A stretch of DNA of 64,000 bases, taken from positions 1,550,001 through 1,614,000 of the forward strand of contig CAWHEB010000002.1 of NCBI GenBank assembly GCA_963828285.1, given 5' to 3'. Both the position numbers and the translations under genes were made by a program. Shown here piece after piece: positions 52,078 to 60,323 of the stretch; positions within the stretch are counted from its first letter, which is position 1; each line of letters starts with the position of its first letter. The notes beneath the pieces were generated by a model. It worked only from the letters and a program-made list of their open reading frames with translations. It had not been told where the DNA came from and made no database searches. The DNA comes from DAIOEK01 sp963828285 (lineage in GTDB: Bacteria > Chloroflexota > Anaerolineae > Anaerolineales > Anaerolineaceae).

Positions 52078-52935
52078 ATGACGCGAATCATGCGTTTGTA
52101 TTACTATGGCGTGGCAGGTGCTATCGGAGGCTTATTTGCCTGGCAATTAAGTAACTTGATCGGGCTATCTTTTACACCAAATATATATCTTACCGAGATG
52201 ATCGTTGGCGCACTGATCGGCATGAGTGTTGGTATCAGTATCGGTCTTGTTGAAGGTCTCATGCGCCAGAACATGGTTTATACATTTCGGTCAACATTGG
52301 TTTTTGCCGGATTGGGTGCTGCTGGAGGAGCAATTGGTCTGCCTTTGGCTGAAGGTATATTTCAGTTCACTGGTGGACTTGTATGGGGTCGCTTGGTCGG
52401 ATGGGCAGTCTTTGGAATGTTGATCGGTGTGGCCGCTGGATCCATGGGTGGAGCACAAGTCTGGAAAGGCGGATTGGGAGGTTTGATCGGCGGATTGTTG
52501 GGCGGTATTCTGTTGAATGCTATGCAGGATTGGCTGTCTGATACACTGCTCGGCAAGGCTTTCGGGTTGATCCTTCTGGGTGCTTCAGTCGGCGTTTTCA
52601 TCGCTCTGATTGTTTATCTCCTCTCCCGTGCCTGGATTGAAGTGAAGAGCGGTAAATTGAAAGGGATGGAATTCATCCTTGATAAATTTCTGAGGCAAAA
52701 CAGTCCAAGTGCTTTTATCGGCAGTGATGCTCTCAAAGCTGAGATCGTCTTACCAGACCCGGATATCGCTCCACAGCATGCCATGCTCAAAGGGTTTGAA
52801 ACACACTTTACCCTCAAAGATATGAGTCTCACAGGTACTTTCTTGAACAACAAGAAAATTGAGCAGGCGCGATTGACTGACCATCAGGTGATCCGGATGG
52901 GTAACACCGAAATGGTGTATTACGAAAAGAGGTAG
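52078..52935 (+). CDS. glycine-rich multi-TM protein with C-terminal FHA domain
   Basis: 285 residues. The first ~185 residues form several Gly-rich helices (GALIGMSVGISIGLVEGL, GLGAAGGAIGLPLAEG, GGLGGLIGGLLGGILL). The rest is an FHA fold: SAFIGSDALKAEIVLPDPDIAPQHAML, then LTGTFLNNKKI and LTDHQVIRMGNTEM. The usual phosphothreonine contacts are replaced: IGR is IGS, and S-x-x-H is A-x-x-H. The domain may therefore bind partners without phosphate, or a different ligand. Likely a membrane scaffold of the conjugation system; no overlap with the JAB gene but only nine bases apart. Confidence 0.8.
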   Translation: MTRIMRLYYYGVAGAIGGLFAWQLSNLIGLSFTPNIYLTEMIVGALIGMSVGISIGLVEGLMRQNMVYTFRSTLVFAGLGAAGGAIGLPLAEGIFQFTGGLVWGRLVGWAVFGMLIGVAAGSMGGAQVWKGGLGGLIGGLLGGILLNAMQDWLSDTLLGKAFGLILLGASVGVFIALIVYLLSRAWIEVKSGKLKGMEFILDKFLRQNSPSAFIGSDALKAEIVLPDPDIAPQHAMLKGFETHFTLKDMSLTGTFLNNKKIEQARLTDHQVIRMGNTEMVYYEKR

Positions 52936-54075
52936 ATGATGCACCAAAAACAAAAAACCGTAATTATTCTGATAGCTTGTTTTATCCTGGTTTTCAGTTC
53001 GGCATTTGTACCCGCTCCCGTCCAAAACCAACAGGATGACGGAGATGTGATCATCCGCGTTACTCAGGTGGATACATCTCATTTTCCCCAGGTCGTTGTC
53101 TACATTTCAGCAGTGGATGCGAGCGGAAATCCGACTGTCATTGATGCCAACAATATTGTATTGAGGGAAAACGACCAGCCAGTAAAAACCGGATTGATCG
53201 AAGGGGCAGGTGACAGCGGACCATTGACTACCATGCTTGTCATGGATGTTTCGGGCAGTATGAAAAGTGGTGGAAAACTTAAGATGGCCAAGAAAGTCGC
53301 TGGGGAATATGTAGCACAAATGCGGGCTAATGATATGGCTGGGATCATTGCATTCAATACCCAGGTGGACCAGGTCCAACCAATAACTCAGGACCATGTT
53401 GCGCTTCAAGCTGCAATCGAAGATCTGACTGCGGAAAATGACACCGCTATGTACGATGCTTTAGTAAAAGCTGCTGATATTCTTAATCCACTCACCGGAA
53501 GGAAGGCAGTGATAGTTCTGACGGACGGATTGGATAACCGCAGTAAGCATTCTCCGACGGACGTGATTAATAGCATTGGAGAATCGGGCTTATCGATTTC
53601 CACGATCGGACTCGGGAATCCCGGGCAGAGCACAGGTAATATCACTGCATTGGATGAGAAGACTTTGGCTGCTCTCGCGGAAAACGCTGGTGGAAGTTAT
53701 AGCCTAGCGACAGATCAAGAATCTTTGCAGAAAGTTTATGAGCAGTATGGCAGAGTATTACGAAGCGAATATGCCATAACTTACACATCCCAATCTACTC
53801 TTCGCGACGGTATCAACCGCAATTTGTCAGTTTCGTTGGAAGAAGGTGGGATTGCAAAGTGGTCCAGTCCGGTCAAAACCCGTTACAATCCCGGTGGGTT
53901 GGTTCCTGAAGTGGCGTCTGCAGCTTCCTGGCCGATTTTTTTCGGAATTCTGGCTGGACTAGCTGTGCTCTTGTTCTTGCCGGCAGCCTTCCGTTTGATC
54001 AAAAGACCTGAAATGATAAAAGAAAAGGCGCCTATGAATTCACCTGCCAAGCCGCCCAGAATAAAACTTAAATAG
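52936..54075 (+). CDS. secreted/membrane von Willebrand A protein
   Basis: 379 residues. The start codon follows the FHA stop without a gap. Signal peptide or anchor at 8-25, a beta domain, then a VWA domain with a full MIDAS: D104-V-S106-G-S108, T170 in AENDTAMYD, D197 in LTDGLD. A single hydrophobic helix near the C-terminus (SWPIFFGILAGLAVLLFLPA) leaves a short basic tail inside. VWA domains bind ligands through a metal ion; with the FHA protein it would make a membrane complex. Last gene of the operon. Confidence 0.85.
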   Translation: MMHQKQKTVIILIACFILVFSSAFVPAPVQNQQDDGDVIIRVTQVDTSHFPQVVVYISAVDASGNPTVIDANNIVLRENDQPVKTGLIEGAGDSGPLTTMLVMDVSGSMKSGGKLKMAKKVAGEYVAQMRANDMAGIIAFNTQVDQVQPITQDHVALQAAIEDLTAENDTAMYDALVKAADILNPLTGRKAVIVLTDGLDNRSKHSPTDVINSIGESGLSISTIGLGNPGQSTGNITALDEKTLAALAENAGGSYSLATDQESLQKVYEQYGRVLRSEYAITYTSQSTLRDGINRNLSVSLEEGGIAKWSSPVKTRYNPGGLVPEVASAASWPIFFGILAGLAVLLFLPAAFRLIKRPEMIKEKAPMNSPAKPPRIKLK

Positions 54076-54099
54076 TATTTGACTAATAAATGACAGATC

Positions 54100-54135
54100 A
54101 CAAAAGCGATGCATTCGGGCATCGCTTTTGTTTTC
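54100..54135. terminator. terminator of the ubiquitin-like operon
   Basis: ACAAAAGCGATGC / GCATCGCTTTTGT with a 6-base loop and T-rich tail; also usable for the convergent MscS gene. Confidence 0.9.
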
Positions 54136-54952
54136 AATCTAGTAGATGGATATCCTCTTTCTTTAACCTGTCCTGGATCAGATTTATAAGACGCAGCTTC
54201 AAATCCGCGCCATGTCCGAGTGTGGCTCTGGCGATCACAGTCAGTTCGACCTTGGATGCTGACAAGTTCGAGCCGCTGATGACTGACCATGGTTCGATTT
54301 GATCCGGAATTTCATTGAATGCTTCATTCCCCAGAGGTCGGATAATCTCGAGTGCATGCTGCAGATGCTGTGGTGCCACATAGAGGGTGATGTTGACCAG
54401 GGAATATTTTCCACGGCTGAAGTTCCGCACAACACGAATCTCACCGTTCGGGATGGTGAATTGTTCTCCGGTTGGTGCGCGTATGATTGTTGTCGTTAGA
54501 TTTACTTCCTCGATCACACCTTGAGTATTGATGCCGGTAAGGATAAATTCAACTTTTTCGCCAATATCAAAGGTCTCACTGAAGATAAATCCAATCCCTG
54601 CGAGGACATCTGATACGACTAGTCTTGCACCAAATCCGAATGCTGCAGAGAAAAGTCCGAGAATCCATATCAAGGTACTCGAGGAAATGAACATGGATAG
54701 TGACACGATCACAGCGACCATAAAAAAGAAGAAGCTGATCAGGCTGGTGATCAATGTTTGCAGTGTGCGTGTTCGCTCCAGGGATGGACGGCGTTCTTTC
54801 GGCGCCAGTTTACCAAGTGTCAGCACCTTTCGGACTAAAAGGTTGACCAGCAGGGAGATAACCCAAGCAGCGAAAAAATACCCGACAACCATGAGTATTG
54901 TAGGCAGATTGGGAACTTGTTTTAATGCAATACCTGTATTTGATGGATCCAT
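54134..54952 (-). CDS. MscS-family mechanosensitive channel
   Basis: 272 residues, a small MscS: two to three helices, the pore-lining stretch FGFGARLVVSDVLAGIGFI, the beta domain VGTTTIIRAPTGEQFTIPN-type segment (here NLTTTIIRAPTGEQFTIPNG) and a mixed alpha/beta C-terminal end. Such channels release solutes on hypo-osmotic shock. It converges on the ubiquitin-like operon and probably has no link to it. Confidence 0.9.
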   Translation of the reverse strand: MDPSNTGIALKQVPNLPTILMVVGYFFAAWVISLLVNLLVRKVLTLGKLAPKERRPSLERTRTLQTLITSLISFFFFMVAVIVSLSMFISSSTLIWILGLFSAAFGFGARLVVSDVLAGIGFIFSETFDIGEKVEFILTGINTQGVIEEVNLTTTIIRAPTGEQFTIPNGEIRVVRNFSRGKYSLVNITLYVAPQHLQHALEIIRPLGNEAFNEIPDQIEPWSVISGSNLSASKVELTVIARATLGHGADLKLRLINLIQDRLKKEDIHLLD

Positions 54953-54967
54953 GGAGAAAATTATACT

Positions 54968-55681
54968 TTACTGCACCAATCCGAGCAGTTCGAGAACCCA
55001 AACCAGCAATGGAGCGATAAACAAGGAGGGAATAAAATTGCCCACCCGGATCTTATAAAGGTTCAATATTCCACTGACTCCAACTGCCATCAAAACCACG
55101 CCACCGGTGGCAGTTAATTCAGCCATCATCGTAGGATTCAATATATTTTGTAATTGAGCTCCGAAAAGGGTAAGGATCGCTTGATACACAAAAACTGGCA
55201 ATGCAGAAAAAGCAACACCGATTCCCATGGTGGAAGCGAAAGAAAGGGCAAAGAAAGCATCAAGAATGGATTTCACAATTAATAGTTGGGGGTTCCCCTG
55301 AGCGCCATCCTGAATTGAACCCAGGATTGCAACCGGTCCAGCACAGAAGAGGACGGATGCCAGTAAAAAACCGCGAATAAATTTTTCACGATCCCCAGCA
55401 TCATCGGTTTTTGAGAATTTTCTCTCAAGCCACCCGCCTAATACGGAGACGCCTTCTTCGATTCTCATCCACTCGCCTAGCAAACCACCGATGATCAATG
55501 CACCGAGTGGCAGGATCGAGTTTGTTGTTTTTAGAAACATTTGTACACCCAGCGCTATAGTGAATAAACCCATACCGCCTAATAAAGTGGATTTGACTTT
55601 TGAGCTTAGTTTTCCACCGATGAGCATCCCGAGGGTGCCGCCAATAATAATTGCGAAGAGGTTAATCCAGGTTCCAATCAT
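54968..55681 (-). CDS. DUF554 (YdfK-like) membrane protein
   Basis: 237 residues from ATG 55681 (two in-frame upstream codons ignored). Family traits: IGTWINLFAIIIGGTLGMLIGG at the start, GLFTIALGVQMFL, SVLFCAGPVAILGSIQDG and a DAFFALSFASTMGIGVAFSA helix. Several transmembrane helices. The biochemical role of the family is not firmly known. Sixteen bases upstream of the MscS gene, same strand. Confidence 0.88.
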   Translation of the reverse strand: MIGTWINLFAIIIGGTLGMLIGGKLSSKVKSTLLGGMGLFTIALGVQMFLKTTNSILPLGALIIGGLLGEWMRIEEGVSVLGGWLERKFSKTDDAGDREKFIRGFLLASVLFCAGPVAILGSIQDGAQGNPQLLIVKSILDAFFALSFASTMGIGVAFSALPVFVYQAILTLFGAQLQNILNPTMMAELTATGGVVLMAVGVSGILNLYKIRVGNFIPSLFIAPLLVWVLELLGLVQ

Positions 55682-55825
55682 AAGCATGAATTGTACACAT
55701 AACCACGCATTCTGCAATCTTTACGTCCCGATAATTCGAAATTCCGTCAGGATCTCCTTGCATTCTAAACTGAAATCGGTATAATTAATACAATATCGGA
55801 ACAATTTAAGACCGAAACGGAACAA

Positions 55826-56305
55826 ATGACACGTAAACATTTTCTAGACTTAATCGACTATCAGATCATTAAGGAGCTCCGTACGAATGCGCGAATTTCC
55901 GCGGTGGACATTGCCTATAAGATCGATGCCAATGAACGAACAATAAGGAAGAGAATTGACCGCCTGGTTGAGAGTGGAATTGTCAGGTTAACGACCATCC
56001 TTAATCCGCAGGCATTTGGATATGTGGTGGCGGTGGATATATTCATTGAAGCAAGCATGGATCGGGAACAAGAGATCATCAATTCATTGCTGGACATGCC
56101 ATCCATAACATATCTCGCGTACGGGCAGGGATCTACTGAATTATCCATCGAAGCTAGGTTCAAAGATAACGATGAAGCCAGAGATTTTCTAAGAAAAACA
56201 CTCCCATCCATTTCAGGTGTGACAGTAAAAGGTAGTACGTTGGTCCCAAAAATATTACGGAATATTGACGAATGGATCCCGCCTGAAGAGGAATTCAATT
56301 CATAA
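55826..56305 (+). CDS. Lrp/AsnC-family regulator
   Basis: 159 residues: N-terminal AsnC helix-turn-helix (DYQIIKELRTNARISAVDIAYKIDANERTIRKRIDRLVESG) and a RAM ligand-binding domain (VVAVDIFIEASMDREQE, ITYLAYGQGSTELSIEARF). It lies 53 bases before the putrescine carbamoyltransferase gene in the same direction and is a good candidate for its regulator, with an amino acid or polyamine as ligand. Confidence 0.9.
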   Translation: MTRKHFLDLIDYQIIKELRTNARISAVDIAYKIDANERTIRKRIDRLVESGIVRLTTILNPQAFGYVVAVDIFIEASMDREQEIINSLLDMPSITYLAYGQGSTELSIEARFKDNDEARDFLRKTLPSISGVTVKGSTLVPKILRNIDEWIPPEEEFNS

Positions 56306-56358
56306 TGTAATGAAGATACCGAAAATTCTTATCATGAAGCCTTAGAAGGAGAAAATAA

Positions 56359-57366
56359 ATGACCAAAAAACATTTTATTGACACAGAAGACTTTTCAAAA
56401 GAAGAATTATTAAAGATCATCGAACTAACCCGATTAATCAAAGCAGCAGACAAGGAGGGTTGTACCCCGAAACTCCTTCAAGACGCAACCCTGGCAATGA
56501 TCTTCGAAGAGCCGTCTACAAGGACCAGAGTCTCATTTGAGGTTGCTATGACTGAATTAGGCGGACATGCGTTATATCTAAAGCCCGGAGAGATTCATCT
56601 GGGTGTTCGTGAATCCCTGTATGATACCGCCCAGGTTCTTTCCCGAATGTGTGATGTCATCGAAGCACGGACATTAAAACACAAGACGGTAACCGATCTG
56701 GCACAGTTTGCGAGTGTTCCTGTGATCAACGGATTGACCGATTATAACCATCCTACCCAGGTAGTCTGCGATGTGCTCACCATGATCGAACATGCTCCGG
56801 AAGGGAAAAAACTGGAAGACATTAACGTTACATTCATCGGAGATGCCACCAATGTCCTCAGTTCCTTAATGTTGATCTGCACACGTCTGGGGATCAATTT
56901 CACTCAGGCTGCTCCAAAGAAGTATCAATCTCCCGCGGATTGGCGAGCATGGGCAGAACAGAATACTGCAACAGCTGGTGGGAAACTGACCATCACTGAT
57001 GATCCGATTAGCGCCGTACGTGATGCTGATTTTATTTATACAGATCTCTGGTGGTGGGTTGGTCAGGAAGATCAGATACCTGAGCGTCGGGCGGCATTTA
57101 TGCCAAAATATCAAGTCAATAAAGACTTATTTGCCAAAGCGCCTGCTCACTGCAAGTTTATGCACTGTTTGCCGGCTTCAAGAAATGTGGAAGTAACCGA
57201 TGAGGTAATCGATCATCCACGTTCTATAGTTTTTGATCAGTCAGAGAACAGGTTGCATACTGAAAAAGGATTGCTTACCTACTTTGTCTATCCAACACTA
57301 AAAAAACCTACGGACGGGATGAAAGCATATCATCAGGACAAAATCCAGGATTTCCTTGTAAAGTAA
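56359..57366 (+). CDS. ptcA: putrescine carbamoyltransferase
   Basis: 335 residues of the aspartate/ornithine transcarbamylase family: the carbamoyl-phosphate loop FEEPSTRTRVSFE, DYNHPTQVVCDV and HCLPASRNVEVTDEV. The ornithine-type SMG loop is absent and YTDLWWWVGQEDQ stands in its place, as in known putrescine carbamoyltransferases (YTDVW...), and KFMHCLPA matches that group. It phosphorolyses N-carbamoylputrescine to putrescine and carbamoyl phosphate (or the reverse). The agmatine deiminase gene directly downstream supports this substrate. No carbamate kinase gene is seen in the window. Confidence 0.85.
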   Translation: MTKKHFIDTEDFSKEELLKIIELTRLIKAADKEGCTPKLLQDATLAMIFEEPSTRTRVSFEVAMTELGGHALYLKPGEIHLGVRESLYDTAQVLSRMCDVIEARTLKHKTVTDLAQFASVPVINGLTDYNHPTQVVCDVLTMIEHAPEGKKLEDINVTFIGDATNVLSSLMLICTRLGINFTQAAPKKYQSPADWRAWAEQNTATAGGKLTITDDPISAVRDADFIYTDLWWWVGQEDQIPERRAAFMPKYQVNKDLFAKAPAHCKFMHCLPASRNVEVTDEVIDHPRSIVFDQSENRLHTEKGLLTYFVYPTLKKPTDGMKAYHQDKIQDFLVK

Positions 57367-57412
57367 AGTTATCCATCCTGATTACTAGCATTGATTGGTC
57401 CGGGAGGAGAAA

Positions 57413-58507
57413 ATGAGTCGAAAACTGGATACAACTCCTACAGAAGATGGTTTTTGGATGCCGGGAGAATTTGGAAAACATTCCCGAACATGGTTATTAT
57501 GGCCAGAAAGACCAGACAACTGGCGAAATGGTGCAAAACCTGCGCAACAGGCTTTTACCGCAGTAGCACATGCCATTTCTCAATTTGAACCGGTGACTGT
57601 GGGTGTCTCAGCAGAACAATTTCTGCATGCCAGGTTTTTACTTCGTACTGAGATCAGAGTGGTAGAAATCACCGCAAACGACTCCTGGGTCAGGGATACT
57701 GGTCCGTCATTTTTACGCAATCAATCCGGCCAAATCCGCGGGGTGGATTGGCAATTCAATGCCTGGGGAGGCTTACACAGTGGTTTGTACTTTCCATGGG
57801 ATAAGGATGATATGGTGGCACAAAAGATCCTCGAAATGGAGGGGGTTGATCGTTACCGTGCTCCAATGATCCTCGAAGGGGGTTCCATTCACGTGGACGG
57901 GGAGGGTACTCTCATCACTACGGAAGAATGTTTGCTGCATCCGAATCGTAATCCGGATTTATCTCAAGCCGAAATCGAAGAAAAGCTGAAAACTTATACC
58001 GGTGCAAAAAAAGTGATCTGGTTGGGAAAAGGTGTCTACAATGATGAGACCAATGGTCATGTAGATAACCTCGCCTGTTTCTTGAGACCAGGGATGTTAG
58101 CTGTAACTTGGACGGAAGACCGGACAGATCCGCAATTCGAGATTTCCCATGATGCTGTGGATAGACTTTCCAGATCTGTAGATGCGCAGGGACGTAAATT
58201 CGAAATCGTTAAAGTGCATCAACCTGAACCATTATTAATCAGTATTGAAGAATCTTTGGGTGTGGATGTCGTTGAAGCGACTTATCCGCGTAAAGCGGGC
58301 ACACGTATGGCAGCTTCATACATCAATTTTTACTTTTGTAATGGTGGGGTAGTTCTTCCCGCATTTGGCAGTAAATACGATCAACTTGCAATAGAAACAT
58401 TGCAAAAGTATCTGCCAGACAGAAAACTTATCAACATTCCTGCACGCGAGATTTTATTGGGTGGTGGAAACATTCATTGCATAACTCAACAGCAGCCTTT
58501 GCCTTAA
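57413..58507 (+). CDS. aguA: agmatine deiminase
   Basis: 364 residues from ATG 57413 (GGGAGGAG upstream). Family features: FWMPGEFGKHSRTWLLWPERPDNWR at the N-terminus, NDSWVRDTGPSF, GGSIHVDGEGTLITTEECLL, DETNGHVDNLACF and the C-terminal catalytic Cys in GGGNIHCITQQQP. It converts agmatine to N-carbamoylputrescine and ammonia, the substrate of the preceding enzyme. It follows ptcA by 46 bases. Confidence 0.93.
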   Translation: MSRKLDTTPTEDGFWMPGEFGKHSRTWLLWPERPDNWRNGAKPAQQAFTAVAHAISQFEPVTVGVSAEQFLHARFLLRTEIRVVEITANDSWVRDTGPSFLRNQSGQIRGVDWQFNAWGGLHSGLYFPWDKDDMVAQKILEMEGVDRYRAPMILEGGSIHVDGEGTLITTEECLLHPNRNPDLSQAEIEEKLKTYTGAKKVIWLGKGVYNDETNGHVDNLACFLRPGMLAVTWTEDRTDPQFEISHDAVDRLSRSVDAQGRKFEIVKVHQPEPLLISIEESLGVDVVEATYPRKAGTRMAASYINFYFCNGGVVLPAFGSKYDQLAIETLQKYLPDRKLINIPAREILLGGGNIHCITQQQPLP

Positions 58508-58639
58508 TATATATACTGTATTCGGTACATCCAGAGTTTTGGTTGTCAGCCGATAAGCGAATAAGCGGGATAAGAAGAGTCGGGAAGCGGAACTTACCTT
58601 GACTCCCATATTTTATTTATTAATGCTATTATTAAATAC

Positions 58640-60280
58640 ATGGGTACAAACCGGGATCGTATATTAATTGTCGAAAATGATGCTGATATCTGCGATCTCC
58701 TCGGCAGACAGGCACTCCAATCCATGGGGTACCAAGTCCAAACTGCTGGAGACGCGCAATCAGCCATTTCAAAGGCCATTCAATTCTCCCCGGATGTGAT
58801 CGTCGTGGATTTAAACCTGCCTAGTCTCAGCGGCAAAGACCTGATGGTCGCGCTGACTTCGCAAGGAATTTCAATTCCGATCATCGCGCTTACCAAAAAG
58901 GGTGGAGAAGAAGACCTTGTTCAATCTTTTCGGCTGGGGGCAACCGATTTTTTGCTCTGGCCGGTAAAGGAAGCTGAGGTCATTGCCGTTGTCGAACGGG
59001 TTTTGACTCAGGTACATGACCGCCGTGAAAGAGAGCGGTTGGATCGCCAACTCCAGCAAACCAATATGGAATTGCAGAATAGGGTTCGCGAATTAACAAC
59101 CATATTCTCCATTGGCAAGGCAGTCACATCAGTTACCGATCAATCCATTCTCTTTGATAAGATCGTGGATGGTGCCTTGAAAGTTGCAAATGGCGACCTG
59201 GGTTGGTTCCTGGTTCGTGATGAGGGGGATAAAGGATTCCTTTTGGCTGCTCACCAAAACCTGCCGTCCTCACTGTTGGGAAAGATCGGTCAACCCTGGG
59301 ATGACGGAATATCATCACTGGTTGCCATGTCCGGGGAAACCCTGGCAATTCATGGCGATCCGCTAAAAAGGTTTAAGGTAAATGACCTTGGCCAGTCCGC
59401 GTTGATTGCTCCAATCAAAGTCCAGAAACAGGTTATCGCGCTGCTGGTAATTGTACGAAGAGCTCCCAGACCTTTCAATGCCAGCGAACAAAAGCTCGTG
59501 GAAGCTGTTGCTGACTACGCATCCATCTCTCTGGTTAATGCGCGTCTCTTTAAAGCTCTTGAAGAAAGAGCAAGATATATGCAGCGGGCTGCAGAAAGCG
59601 CCCAGGCAGGTGCGAAATCCAAGAATGACATCATAAAATCGGCAGGAAAAGAATTAGCTGCTCCATTGGAAGAAGCCATTCATAACCTGAATCAGATCGC
59701 TGCTTCGTTAACAAAAGAACAACAGGATATGTTGGAACCTGCCAGATTAAAATTGAAACAAAGTTTGCTTGCTCTTGAAAAAGTTTCAAAGATCCCTACG
59801 AATCCACTTTCAGCTCAATTGGAGCCATTTGATATAGTAAAAATGGGTCAGGAATTGATGGAAGGATTCAAGCGGGTGGCAGAAGATGATGATATCATCC
59901 TCACCTCTGACTTTTCAGAGGACGAGATCTTGGTTTATGCGGATCCCCCACAGATCAAACAGGTTTTGGAAAATCTGATAACAAATGGTTTACGTAACTG
60001 TCCACATGGTGGACAAGTGTCGCTGCGAATCGAAAAGATGATTGACGGTCAGGTTCACGGGTTGATCAAGAATACCCTGGCTGAGATCGAAACTCATCAG
60101 TTACCTCCACTTGGGGAATCGGGAGGAGAAAAATCTGGTGGTTCAAAGAGGTCAACCAGCAATGGACAGGTATTAAGTCAAGTTAAGGACGTAGTAACTT
60201 CACACGGTGGAAAAGTTTGGGCTGAATCAAATCCCGGACAGGGGGCGGTTTTCCACTTCACTTTGCTACCACCTGCATAA
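58640..60280 (+). CDS. REC-GAF protein with a degenerate histidine-kinase tail
   Basis: 546 residues. A receiver (8-125) with IVENDAD, a phosphorylatable Asp in VIVVDLNLPS, but Trp in the usual Lys site (FLLWPVK). A coiled coil, then a GAF domain (about 165-310), a second coil and a kinase-like end. The HisKA box reads SAGKELAAPLEEA, with Lys where the phosphoacceptor His should be; the ATPase part keeps an N-box (VLENLITNGLRN) but lacks the DxGxG and GLGL motifs. It is likely a non-catalytic partner of the next gene's kinase. Confidence 0.8.
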   Translation: MGTNRDRILIVENDADICDLLGRQALQSMGYQVQTAGDAQSAISKAIQFSPDVIVVDLNLPSLSGKDLMVALTSQGISIPIIALTKKGGEEDLVQSFRLGATDFLLWPVKEAEVIAVVERVLTQVHDRRERERLDRQLQQTNMELQNRVRELTTIFSIGKAVTSVTDQSILFDKIVDGALKVANGDLGWFLVRDEGDKGFLLAAHQNLPSSLLGKIGQPWDDGISSLVAMSGETLAIHGDPLKRFKVNDLGQSALIAPIKVQKQVIALLVIVRRAPRPFNASEQKLVEAVADYASISLVNARLFKALEERARYMQRAAESAQAGAKSKNDIIKSAGKELAAPLEEAIHNLNQIAASLTKEQQDMLEPARLKLKQSLLALEKVSKIPTNPLSAQLEPFDIVKMGQELMEGFKRVAEDDDIILTSDFSEDEILVYADPPQIKQVLENLITNGLRNCPHGGQVSLRIEKMIDGQVHGLIKNTLAEIETHQLPPLGESGGEKSGGSKRSTSNGQVLSQVKDVVTSHGGKVWAESNPGQGAVFHFTLLPPA

Positions 60281-60323
60281 GTGATTATTTTTTGAAAAAC
60301 TGAAAGACCAGGACCCATTACAA

